A stretch of DNA of 64,000 bases from Vesta saturnalis (taxonomy: Eukaryota; Arthropoda; Insecta; Coleoptera; Lampyridae), in assembly GCA_036346205.1 (NCBI GenBank), contig JARFJB010002037.1, positions 1,305,001-1,369,000 of the forward strand, in the 5' to 3' direction. The stretch's first letter is position 1; the number at the start of each line of letters is the position of its first letter. Both the position numbers and the translations under genes were made by a program. The notes under the pieces are model-generated. The model made no database searches. It saw only the letters and a list, made by a program, of their open reading frames with translations, and was not told the DNA's origin. Positions 44,770-55,400 of this stretch are shown one piece after another.

Positions 44770-45942
44770 CGCAGCTGGAGTGCTCGAAATAGAGTAAGTG
44801 TTTTAAAGACCAGTTATCCACGAATACTTTACGCTATTTTTTTTTTTTTAGTACACCTTGAAATCATAAATACTAGTATTATTGTCACCACGATAGAAAA
44901 GATAATTAGTGGATTTTTAATATCTTAATACTACGTCGTAATTTGCTAATGTTTTCAGAATATTTTATTTAGATATTTTATGTAAGGGATGTGAGATTGT
45001 TTGTAACTAATGTGTATGTAAACACATGTTAGGGGGTGAGTGGAAGGTGCACGCTTAAAAATGCTTTAGGAGGGGCGTAACGAATCATTGTAATTTCTTA
45101 TGGGCGCTCTTGATGTAAAAATGTCATTGCTCTAATGATTAATTACGGCTGAACGGGCTGCGATGAAAAGATATCTTTGTTGATTATTTGAAACGTGGAG
45201 AGAGAAATGTAGTGTTGTTACGGTTGAATGCATAATTTTAAAATTAAGATGCCGTGCAATAATGAATATGAAACTGCTCCAACGTAAATTAATGTTTCTT
45301 GTTTTTTTATTACTTTTGAAAGACGGGGTTGATTTTGGGAGTAATGATAGTTAGGTTTGAATTGTTAGAGTCTCAATAGAGCCAGATCGATTTTGTGTTA
45401 ATTAAATACCTTCATTGTAAACCGTTTGTCTTTAAAGTAATTCTTGCGTGTACTCTTTTCTTTTGAATTCGCCAACGCTAAGTTGTCTTTTCTTTCGGGG
45501 CTGTGATCCATTAAAGGAATATTTATTCTGGTGTAAGTAGGTATTTTATATAAATTAAGGCTGGCTGCAAATGATTCTACAAGTCTATAACCTATTAAAC
45601 ATCCAGCATTGCCTTGCGAAGGTATCTCATTCATACGCGGACTCATTAAGCTGAAATCTGCTAAAATAAAAGACAGTACAGGTGCCTCTCACTCTGGTAT
45701 TTGTAAGAATTAGCATTGTTCGTCGTTGGTTATATTTATATTTGTGTAGAGGTGGGCTGATGAACGGGTATCTGATACCGCTTTGGTTACTAATTGTAAA
45801 AGGCAAATACTAAGTATGGTACACACTCCCGAGATCAGATAACCATGAAACACCTCGAATTTTATTTTTATTGTTTTTATTTGTTGCATAGGTGAATGTG
45901 TAACCAGAGAGAGGAGCACGGTATTTTTCTAACGCACCTAAA

Positions 45943-45996
<54 letters not shown>

Positions 45997-46480
45997 CTTG
46001 TAAGGCTTTGTTTTAATGAGTTTGTTGAAGTAGAATTGTTTGCTTGTAAGCTGATTTCTCTTTATTACAATGTGACTTATGTATTTTGTGCTTTAGTTGT
46101 CACTAAACAATTGGGTACTTGTAAATTCTTTGTCTGTCTTCTTTTGTCCTCGCCTTTATCTTATTACCTGTGCAATTTTACTGTTATTGTATTTTATATG
46201 TACCGTAATTTGCTTTATTGTTTTATGTGCTTATTTACTTTCTTCACAATAAATATAAACGCATGCACTGAAGGTGTTCTACACATTAATGAAATTGTAC
46301 ATTTTTCATGTGATATCGATCCGCGTAGGCCAGTCTACAATTGCAAAATTCATGCCTGAGAGTGCTGGATCCTTTTACAAAGTACTGCGTGAAGAATATT
46401 TAAAGGAAAGTGAAGAGCACATAAGTATTAACAAAAAAAAAACTTTTATTCTGTCAAAAAAGTTCCAGGAATTTGGTCAA
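44770..46480. other. No supported gene; (TA)n at 45945-45994
   Basis: AT-rich, with a 50-bp TA run. An 82-codon minus frame (45398-45646) and a plus frame (46036-46359) lack recognisable motifs; the latter looks like hydrophobic AT-rich read-through. Confidence 0.45.
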
Positions 46481-46489
46481 TGAAACACA

Positions 46490-46868
46490 GAATATGTATT
46501 ATACATCCAAATTGATTGTATCGCCTTCAAAGTGGGCTCCTCCGAAATAATACACTTATTCCAACGAATCATCCAATCATCAAAACCGGAGACGTATTAG
46601 GGGAACATGGTGGTTCTTCGATAAGATTTGTTGAATTTTTGGCCAGGAATTCGTTACAATGACATCCTTGTGAAACGGTGCGTTGTCGTGGCGCAAGATC
46701 TATGAGTTTTCTGGTCTTTTTCGACGAATTTTCCCTCTCAAATGCCGCATAACGTTCAGATAATCGAAAAAAAAACTATCAACATCACCTTCACTTTTGA
46801 TTCACTTTAACGTGCTTTTTTCGATTTAGGCTCAATTGGAAGGCGTCATTCCGCAGCTTGTTGACTGG
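46490..46868 (-). pseudogene. Mariner transposase, C-terminal half (split gene, part 2)
   Basis: Minus from 46868 gives QTSQQAAE, stop, RLPIEPKSKKAR, then VMRHLRGKIRRKRPENS and LRHDNAPFHKDVIV with the second catalytic Asp. After a frame change come NEFLAKNSTNLIEEPPCSPN and DDWMIRWNKCIIS. This continues the N-terminal half found at 50188-50640: same family, same strand and correct order, with the Penelope cluster in between. Confidence 0.8.
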
Positions 46869-46879
46869 TTTGGAGTTGG

Positions 46880-49170
46880 TTGAAATGTAAAAAGATTTTA
46901 TTCAAAACAAGCCTTGCCCTTTTAAGAAAAGCGATTGCCAATGAAAGGGCTAAACTTGACTATCTCAACCGTACCCTTTATGACACATTCCAAACTTTAC
47001 ATGCTATCAAAATTCACCCTTTCATATTCGATACGGTGGATCGTCTCATTGAAATTACTGTAGAATCGTCCTTGATGGTAAAAACTAACCGAAAGAAACA
47101 AAAATTTGAACGTCTGTCTCATACATCGCAGGCAAATAATGTAGAACCGTTAAGGACAGTACACAATTTCAGTGACAAAGAACTTAATAATAATATTCTA
47201 AATGTTTTAGGTAAAGGGTTTAATTTTGCCATCACTCCTAAACGGATTCCCGTAGAAAACATCATCACCAACGTAGAATACGCCTTAAAATATACAGAAT
47301 CTACGGTAACTGACGAAATTAGACTCAACGTAGCACACATTCTTCAGAACTGCAAACTTCCCAAACAAAATATCACCAAATAAGACCTCCAAATGTTACA
47401 CCAAATCAAAAATGACGACCAAATATTAATACTACCCGCTGACAAAGGAAACGCTACTGTCATTGTCAACTCTAAAGACTATCACCACAAGATGTCTGAA
47501 CTGCTAACTTCTTCAGAATATAAGAAAAATCAGTACAATCCTACCACCTACATAGAAAAAACAACAAAATCTATCATTAATTCTACAAAATTAGACAAAG
47601 AAACAAAACAGAAACTAATTCCAAGGGAGAAGAGTTCAAGAATCCCCAAAATATACGGACTCCCAAAAATACATAAGGAAAACTGGCCATTACGCCCTAT
47701 CGTCAGTGCATTCAATTCTCCGACTCATGACCTTGCTCGTTATCTAGCCAAAGTTATTCAACCGATTTGTGAAAATGCTGTATCCTACATCAAAAACTCT
47801 TATGATTTTCTACACAAACTCAAAATTGTACCCTTGGCTCCAAATGACATTTTAGTTAGCTTCGACATAACGTCACTTTTCACCAAAATACCCATTGAAG
47901 ACACGATGCAAATTCTAGAAGAAAAACACTCAATAAACCAAGATATACTCAAATTGATAAACCACTGCATGCACTCAACCTATTTTACATACAAAGGACA
48001 ATTCTACAAACAAATTCAAGGAACACCTATGGGCTCGCCACTCTCTCCAGCTTTTGCGAATGTATATATGGAACATTTTGAAACCACTGCTTTAAATTCT
48101 GCAGATTTAAAACCTAAATGTTGGTTTCGTTATGTTGACGACACATTTGTAGTTTGGCCCCATGGAAAAGGAAACTTGAACCGTTTTCTAGGACATATTA
48201 ACAACATCCACGACAACATAAAATTTACTATGGAAGTTGAAGAAAATAATTCACTACCTTTTTTGGACACCCTAATAACAAGACTTCCTAATGGTAAATT
48301 TACACACAAAGTTTATCGAAAACCAACACATACGAATCTCCATCGCATCACCACCCTGGTCAATTACGTAGCGTTATGAAATCCTTGATATACCGCTCTT
48401 ACCACTTATCTGACCAAAATTCTAGAACGGAAGAGATGAAGACTATTAATAAAATACTAGTTCAAAATGGATACAAAGATCAAGAAGTATTGAAAATTAC
48501 CAACGAAATAAGAAGACCAAGAAATAATAACTTGTCAAACAATGAACGAAAGATTCCTGTTATTCTACCTTATATAAAGGGAATTACAGACAGAATAGCA
48601 AAGAAATTTCCCAAAAACGACTTCAGACCGGTATTCAAACCACATTCAACTTTGTCCCAACTTTTAAGAAACCCCAAAGACAAAATTCCTAATGAAAGCC
48701 AAGGAGTGTATGAGATACTGTGCAACAACTGTCGAAGAACTTATATAGGACAAACTAACAGAATATTATATGCGAGAGCCGATGAACACCAACTAGCAAT
48801 TAAGCAGCACAATCCTTCATCGTCTTTAGCTACACATCATTTAGATACAGGACACCAAATTAATACCAACAATATCCGTTTAATTGCACCTCTATATACC
48901 TTACAAGAAAGAATTATTAGAGAAGCAGTTGAAATTGAAAAAAGACCAAACGCCCTTAATAAACGTGATGACACTTCTAGAATGCCACAAATTTGGAAGA
49001 ATATCATTAAACAAGTTGATTCTACATTTCAACCAACTCCAAATCTTCGAGAAATTTCAAACACTTATGCTGCAACTATTCCTGGCGTCCCCACTTCTGC
49101 ACCTTCTACATCACATACTAGACCAACTACCCGAAGTCAAACACACTCGTCCAGATTACATTTAAATTAG
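46880..49170 (+). pseudogene. PLE reverse transcriptase / GIY-YIG endonuclease, two lesions
   Basis: The protein copies PLE RNA into DNA at a nicked target. The N-terminal part (46880-47380) ends LNVLGKGFNFAITPKRIP ... QNITK, then an in-frame TAA (47381-47383); the same frame continues to 48379. RT motifs are ILILPADKGNATVIV, LVSFDITSLFTKIP, GTPMGSPLSPAFANVYMEHF and FRYVDDTFVVW with intact catalytic DD. Near 48320-48350 (HKVYRKPTHT ...) a small deletion shifts the frame; the rest is open from 48376 to 49170. The nuclease shows GVYEILCNNCRRTYIGQTNR then ADEHQLAI, ATHHLDTGH and REAVEIEKRPNALNKRDD. One nonsense codon and one frameshift make it inactive, yet it is the least decayed retroelement here. 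Confidence 0.93.
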
Positions 49171-49245
49171 TTACCTTGTTTCATATTTTGTACTTGTTAA
49201 AAATAGTTACCTTATTTCAATTTCTGTAATTGTCAAATAAATTCT

Positions 49246-49278
49246 TGACAAAGGGAACAAAGGACGTTCCCGAAACGT
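49246..49278 (+). ncRNA. Hammerhead-like PLE motif after element A
   Basis: TTGACAA, an A, a perfect 6-bp GGGAAC / GTTCCC stem with 7-nt loop, then GAAACG. Same architecture as the 12389 motif, but the CTGANGA box is altered at two positions, so cleavage is doubtful for this copy. Confidence 0.4.
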
Positions 49279-49355
49279 TGAATTAATTTTTACGTTTATT
49301 TACACAAGTTTTAAAGAAAAAATGTCTTATTTAAACATGAATACTTGTGGAAATC

Positions 49356-49403
<48 letters not shown>
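49356..49403. repeat. (TA)n microsatellite between two PLEs
   Basis: About 48 bp of TA. It separates the plus-strand element A from the minus-strand element B and marks their shared 3' ends. Confidence 0.93.
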
Positions 49404-49406
<3 letters not shown>

Positions 49407-50185
49407 TGGTTGCGCAGAAGTTTATTGCTCATGTTGCGCCGTAACTTCTTGCGCAGGTGTATTGCGCTTAAGCTCTTCGCGGATTATTGGAATCTATATG
49501 GGTTTCATTTCTACGCTAGCTTGACTTATTGGATTTTCTGCTAGTGCGATGTATGTGGCTACTTTGAGTTTCCGACGAGTTGTGTTCTCGTCTTTGCCAC
49601 TATCTCTATGTTATCCCATTCGATGCGGTGGTCTTCGTTCCAGACATGTTCGGCGATTCTTGATCTTTCTGTTTCGCCCTTGCGGACGTTGTTCTTATGT
49701 TCCTGCGTTCTCACTTTGAGTGGTCTACTGCTCTCTCCTATGTATGCTCTGCCGCATTCGCATGGTATGTTGTATACACAATTCTTGGAATTCTGATCTT
49801 CATTATATGGTTTGGTTCTGGTTAGTATTCGCCTGAGTGTTCTGGTCGATTTGATGGCAGTGCGTATTTTGTATTTGCTGCCTATCCTTTGTATTTTGCC
49901 TGAGGTACCTTGTATATATGGTATTATCGCTGTATATTTAGGTTCTTCTTTTTCGGTTACACTTTCCCTCTCTGGGTTAGGTGTTAGATCGGGGTAGCCA
50001 TTTTCCTTGAGTGTTCTAGCGATATTTTCTTTTTTGTTCAGGTCCTCTTGTTTTGAGCATATTGTTTTTGCTCTATCGTACAAGCATTTTGCCACGCCTA
50101 ACTTCACGTTTTTCACCAAAAGGACGTGAAGTTAGGCGTGGAAAAATGCATGTACGATAGAGCAAAAACAATATGTTCAAAACAA
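49404..50185 (-). pseudogene. Penelope-like element B: GIY-YIG endonuclease, 5'-truncated with hairpin
   Basis: The minus frame 50119-49559 encodes CLYDRAKTICSKQEDLN, YTAIIPYIQGTSGKIQRI and the nuclease NCVYNIPCECGRAYIGESSR with RTQEHKNNVRKGE and RIAEHVWNEDHRIEWDN. The GIY-YIG motif (VY-x10-YIG) is intact; the C-terminus is frameshifted near 49600. The reverse transcriptase is missing because the 5' side ends in an inverted copy of itself (50124-50185). Same family as the 28605-31390 element. Confidence 0.88.
50047..50185. repeat. 62-bp-arm hairpin at the truncated end of PLE B
   Basis: The left arm 50047-50109 ends GCCTAACTTCACGT; the right arm 50124-50185 starts ACGTGAAGTTAGGC and ends ATGTTCAAAACAAG. 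The arms differ at about three to five positions; the loop is 14 nt. The right arm duplicates codons of the nuclease linker, so the structure arose by copying the element's own sequence back in reverse. Confidence 0.9.
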
Positions 50186-50187
50186 GA

Positions 50188-50640
50188 ATCGTAAACCCAT
50201 ATCTCATAACTAGCTACAAAGCGTTTATGAATGTCGGGTCGCAATCTCGTTCTAGCATGTCTTCAGCGACCTTTATCGATTGAGTTTGTGCAGAAAATTG
50301 AGGTCTTTCGGCACTAGTCGAGCGCAACGCGTTTCATGCCCAAACAATCATTTAAAATGATATAAATTTATTCGCCAGACACATAAATTTTAGCGTCACC
50401 ATTTCCTTCACTTTATGATGTTAAGTTCAGCGGAAGACGTTGAAGGCCGACCAGAGCGAGGCAAATCTTCCACAACATCTCGATCGCTTTTGAATGCACT
50501 GTACGACTCATACTCACGTGTTTTTGATAAAGTCGACTCACCGTAAGCATTATTTAACATTTTCAGCGTTTTGGCACACGAAATTCCATTTGCAATGGAA
50601 GATTTAAGACAGATTCTTTGTTCGATATTTTTATCCATTA
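50188..50640 (-). pseudogene. Mariner transposase, N-terminal half (split gene, part 1)
   Basis: ATG at about 50640: MDKNIEQRICLKSSIANGIS, CAKTLKMLNNAYGESTLSKT, YESYSAFKSDRDVVEDLPRS and GRPSTSSAELNI: HTH and linker of a mariner family common in insects. It degrades through MKRVAL, CRKTSIFCTN and ends at EIWVYDS (equivalent to DETWVYEFD) at 50188, where the PLE cluster begins. The remainder lies at 46490-46868. Confidence 0.82.
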
Positions 50641-51087
50641 TAAAAATCACAATACACACTTGAGATGAACTGACAAAATGGAGCACTGTAAACAAACTAA
50701 ATGATATATAACGCGTGAGTATAGAGAACACTTGTGCCAACTTAGCGACAAAAAGAATTTTAATAATCCCTTTAAGCGGGCTTTTTAAATGATTAATTCT
50801 CGGTACTTTCTTGACAGTGTAGTACGTTTTTTGATTGGATCAAGTAATGTTGAGGTATTTTTGGGGGAATATTTTGGAAGTGGTGATGGTGATAAAGATG
50901 GCGAAGAATTAGGTATTGGGGAAGGGATGATGCGGTACTTTGGTTACAAGTAGGATGACATTACCAATTGTTGACAATTCTGACTCAAAAATTAAATTGC
51001 TTATTTTATGAGTCAATGCGGCCTTCGTGTATGTATCGAACTTATTCCGCGGGACTTGTAATACACTATATGCCAATCGTAAACTTT

Positions 51088-52482
51088 TTATTGCTTTCTT
51101 TTCGATCTATTATTTGGTTTTGCTGGTGTTAGTGAGTCTGGCACAGCAAAGATTGTGTCATCATCGGTACCAAAATAATCGGGACTAGAGGTACTAGGGC
51201 CCCCTGCAGCATCGTCAGTATTACTTTCAGTATTCGTATTGTCCTAGAAAAAATTATACATTCCATGTTGAAATGAATAAACTATATTATATAAGTGATA
51301 GGGGGAGGGGGATGGGGGGGGGGGGGTTATCAATATTGTAGTATTGGTCTGTATCCACTTTGAAAGAAATATGTTCTAAGTTCGTTTATGATCTTTTAAG
51401 GTAGGTTAGGAAGAAGAATGAAATAGAATTTAGAACGATTTTTGGAAATATGAAACTAACCCAATTGCGTTGTGGCGGTAGTTGAGAAACATGTACCCAT
51501 TAAAGCACTAGCTGGATGTGGTAGCGAATATTAATTACCAAAATGTAAACAGCACTGTTCTATTGCGAATGCTAATTATAAATTCACTTACGTCACTGTT
51601 GGAGCAAAAGGTCGTAATTCAGATGGATGTGTATTTTCTAATTCGCTTTCGCGATGGCACTTGAAATAAATCATTAAATATAACGATTTCAAAGCCTTTA
51701 CGACATAGAACGCTGGTGGTATCCTACTGTATTGCAGCAGATGAAGCCTTTCTACTCAAATCGGATATTATGAATCCGTACCAACTCCTATATCAGGGTA
51801 TAATAAAAAAAATTTAATTATCGCTTGTTCAAGGCAAGAAGATTAATAGAAAATGCTTTTGGAATTGCTTCTGACTGATTCAAAATTCAGAATTTTACGA
51901 CAAATTGCCACCCCAAAAAGTAAGACTACTTGTTTCAATAATTAGCGTGCTTCACAACTTTTTGATAACGCGAACAAACCGGAGACTGGTGGTTATGTTA
52001 ATATTGAAAATGAGAATGGATCTGCAGGTCTCTTGCGAAATGAAATCAATGACAATAATTATATTTCTTTAGAAAAGGTTCCAAATATCCAAAGAACACT
52101 TCTGTAATGAAGGAGAAGTTTCTTGGCAAGAACATTTCATTTGATAAATCAAAAATACTCACCATAGAGTCAACAACGGACCCAGCCGATCCAACATCTG
52201 TAAACATGAAATTCAGGGCAGTAAAAATTCCCATTTTGGCTTGTAATTATCATATGCACCCGAACTGGAATTTTTTCTTCATTGTCATTCGTTAACCTTA
52301 TGAACTTCAAATGGAAATAGATTTTACTTACCACTCAACGGATGAAGTTTCTTTTTAATGGCACCCACACTCTTTGTTTTTATCATTTGTGGAACTTCTG
52401 AAAATTCTGCTCCCTTCTTCATCTTATTTTGGTATCCCTTCGGGGTAAAATTCCATAACATTGTAAGGTTATTTTGATGCAT
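51088..52482 (-). CDS. Candidate three-exon small protein gene (113 aa), function unknown
   Basis: Exon 1 is 52482-52332: ATG after an in-frame TGA, beginning MHQNNLTMLWNFTPKGYQNK and ending ...KKKLHPLS at a GTAAGT donor. Exon 2 is 52197-52163, 35 nt between TTTACAG and GTGAGT. Exon 3 is 51243-51088, after TTTTTTCTAG, ending PAKPNNRSKRKQ and TAA. Phases join exactly (151, 35 and 156 nt), giving an uninterrupted frame. The protein has a basic N-terminal half, an acidic Ser/Thr middle (GPSTSSPDYFGTDDDT) and a basic tail. No domain is recognised. It could be a host gene, the accessory protein of a Harbinger-type element, or a chance chain of splice-like sites. Confidence 0.45.
51300..51329 (+). 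other. G-run, potential G-quadruplex
   Basis: GGGGGAGGGGGATGGGGGGG followed by seven or more further G. On plus this could form a G-quadruplex; on minus it is a C-rich tract inside the second intron of the candidate gene at 51088-52482. Very unusual for this AT-rich window. Confidence 0.7.
51545..52115 (+). pseudogene. PIF/Harbinger transposase remnant
   Basis: Plus frames give HCSIANANYKFTYVTVGAKG then RNSDGCVFSNS (equivalent to D-x-G-x-x-GRxSDGGVFxNS), IAADEAFLLKSDIMNPY (GDEAFPLxxxLMxPY, catalytic Asp), and NYRLFKARRLIENAFGIASD (YNYRLSRARRxVENAFGI, catalytic Glu). The tail reads ETGGYVNIENENGSAG and NDNNYISLEK. Many stops. Its N-terminal half was not found. It lies entirely within intron 2 of the minus-strand candidate gene. 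Confidence 0.85.
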
Positions 52483-52489
52483 GGTGTAT

Positions 52490-55400
52490 ACGCAGTATTT
52501 TCATAACGTATGGAACGTATTTTGAGTATAAATGAAGTGAGTTTGCGCGAAAAAAATGTTGTGTATGTAGAATGAAAATTTGTGTAAATCAAACGCCACA
52601 GGAATTTTGAATGGAGTATTAGATATCATATGAAAGAATATTTTAATGTTGTAGAAAGATTTTCATGTAGAAAACATTAAATTTGGATGAAAAATAATGT
52701 TTGAGTAGATTCCTACTGGGATTGTACTGGCAAGACTACCAAATTGCTGCTGTGTATAAAAGAATTCAGATAAAAAGAATGGATGTAGACGTATAAGTGA
52801 GTGACTTTAAGATATTACAGAAAGGAATATGTATTTATATTTTTGTTTGTAGAAATTTTGTAATATGGTGCAATAATGGAAAATTGAGTGAGTGGTCAAG
52901 AATAAAGTTGTTAGAATGTGCTGGAGTTGGTTAAATTGTGCGGAAATAGAGATCGTTCACATGAGAGTTTTTCATAGAAAGTTAAGTTATGTACAGAGTG
53001 AGTATAATTACAATTAATGGTTTTTTCAGAGAGTTGGGTACGTTGTTCTTACTTTGGATAGCGGTGGTTCCGTTTCAGACTTCGACTTGTCAAAGCGACG
53101 CACGAAATACACGATTGTGATAGATAAATTTTGATGTTAGTGAAAGATTGGTTATATGGCGGACAGAATGTAAAAAAAGAGAGAGTTTAATAAGGGTGTA
53201 GGTGCTGGTTTTACTTGTAAAAATTCAGTTCAGCAGTACATATACAAATGACTGCAATAACCCTTTTTGAGGATAAATCATACATATTCACAGATAAAAA
53301 GTTTAAGTGTGAATTGAACGGAAATAATAGTGTTTTCCTTTCAAGAAATTTACAAAGTGTTAAACCAGATTTAACAATAAAACAGCAAATATTCAGTTAA
53401 GTGTGATTCAATAATAAAAAGCCGAAAGTAACCCTTTAAGTAACATCCAAAGTGTGTTAATTCAGCTCGAGATTAGTGGTGATTATTGACGTTGATTGTC
53501 GTATGTGTACTATCAATAATAATATCAAATCGATTGCATAAAGCAAATAATAAATTCTGTAATACAAGGGGAAGTAAAGTGAAGGACAGTCAACTGTCCT
53601 GTTTTCTTTTGTGACAAGTGTTGGTGCATAATCGAAGGATTACAACAAACAAAACATCTCCATATGGACATCTCGGATAAGGAATTACCACTGTAATTTT
53701 AAAGAACTAGTTTTAGATTTTGTTTAAATGATGAAAAATATGATTACCTTTTTAAGTTCATTCTTGCTTGCTGAGGATAATCGAACTTTATCTATTTTAA
53801 TGTGTTTGGTATAAGATTTTGGGGAATTTTTAATCTATAAGAATTGGTGTTTTTGTGCTTTTTTTAGCACTAACCTGTGTAAAATCTGTTGGTAATTGCA
53901 GTGACTATTGAATATTTTTGAGCTTAATGATCGACGTGAAATTGCGTAATGCGCCAGGTCGATTGCAAAATGTAATTATTTTGAATTATTTTACAGTCAA
54001 TCAAATACAAAACACTGATAACAGAATATTTTTATTAAGTAGAAATTCCAGATTTAAATTATTACAATTCATTCAAATTGACAGATGTTTAAATACGATT
54101 ATTTCAAGATAAAGTATTCAGAAAATATATAGATGTTATCTTTGATAATAACACTGATCGCTACGTATTAAATTTTTGATCAAGAAACGTTGATACAAAA
54201 ACTATTAAACCAACTTTTTATTTTGATTTTTCTAAGTGGGGTAATAGTTGTTTAATTCAAATTAACGTTTTATGACTTGGAATTTTCATATATGCAGGGT
54301 GTGATCAATAAGTTTACGACGACCCAGGTACTTCAAAATTTTGTTAAGCTATTGGATAAATTTCTTTTGGAGTGTGATTCAATTTGAATTGTGAATGGTT
54401 TTACTGAGTAGGCTACAATGCTGTCTTTCACAGTCAGATAGGATTAATTTAATATCCCGCCAAAGAGTATTTATTTTAGAAAAATTTAAGATTGTGGTGG
54501 CGCCTAAAGACAATTTTTCCTGGACTGAGCATTGTGAGTGGTAGATTTATGTTAAGTGTAAGGTGTTTGAAAGTACCTTTCAATCATTTTACTCTTTATA
54601 TCAACCCCGCCCATTTTCACTGGTATGGCAAGCCTGCAAAACGCCTAGTGCAGTTTGGACGTGTAACAACATTTCGTTTGCTTCTAAACAGTTAATTAGA
54701 AGACCAAGTCTCATCCCGTGACCAAACTACTTTTTTTTTTCATTTTTTAACATTTTCATCTGTATTTATAAATTAATTTGTATTCTTAATGTATTAATAT
54801 GTAGTTATAATATAGATGTCTAGAAAAATAAAAGCAAACTTGTAAAGCAGAGTAATAAAAGGACTATACGCTAGTTTTCTATCCCGTGTGTACGTAGCAT
54901 AAGCATTTGTAAAAGGGGTGGGCATCTTAGGGCCAAATTTTAACGAATTTTATAATTCACAACCTTTACTGATTAATGAATACGTATCGAAGATCACATG
55001 TTAAAAATATGTTTTAGCCGCTCGCTTTATAATTTTTTTAAAGATGTACCCAATCGTTCGTATCTGTTGTTTCTAAAACTATTATTATTATAAGCAAATT
55101 AGTTGTAAGAGAAAAACAATTATGATTAACATACAAAAAGAAACGAAGAAAGGGAAGTGAGTGGATCACACTATAATTGGGGTAGGTGCGGCATGTCCTA
55201 AGACTCTCATGTGCGCCCTTTTACCAAAAGGGCAAAAAATAGCATAATAATTGCGTGGGAAGATGATGTTATGAGAGATGGTGAGAAAACGTGAACCGGT
55301 AAGATTAAAAAAAAGAGATCAATAATTATTAACCTCGTTATTACCATTTCTATAGACAATAAACGGGAAAACTGCTACTGTATTCTTAAACAAAGTATTT

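Larger units (their letters stand above)
46869..49330 (+). mobile_element. Penelope-like element A, nearly full length
   Basis: Contains the complete gene order of a PLE (N-terminal region, RT, GIY-YIG) followed by a tail with the hammerhead-like motif and then a TA microsatellite. The first 21 bp (46869-46889) are an exact inverted copy of 49023-49043 inside its own endonuclease gene, a reduced version of the inverted terminal structure of other PLEs. It lies inside a mariner transposase gene. Confidence 0.85.

Noticed and set aside
45398..45646. 82-codon minus frame
   Set aside because: No motif, no splice or promoter context; not enough to call a gene.
54300..54720. Mariner element suggested by AGGGTGTGATCAATAAGTTT
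   Set aside because: Only one end-like motif; the internal frames could not be aligned to a transposase by eye.
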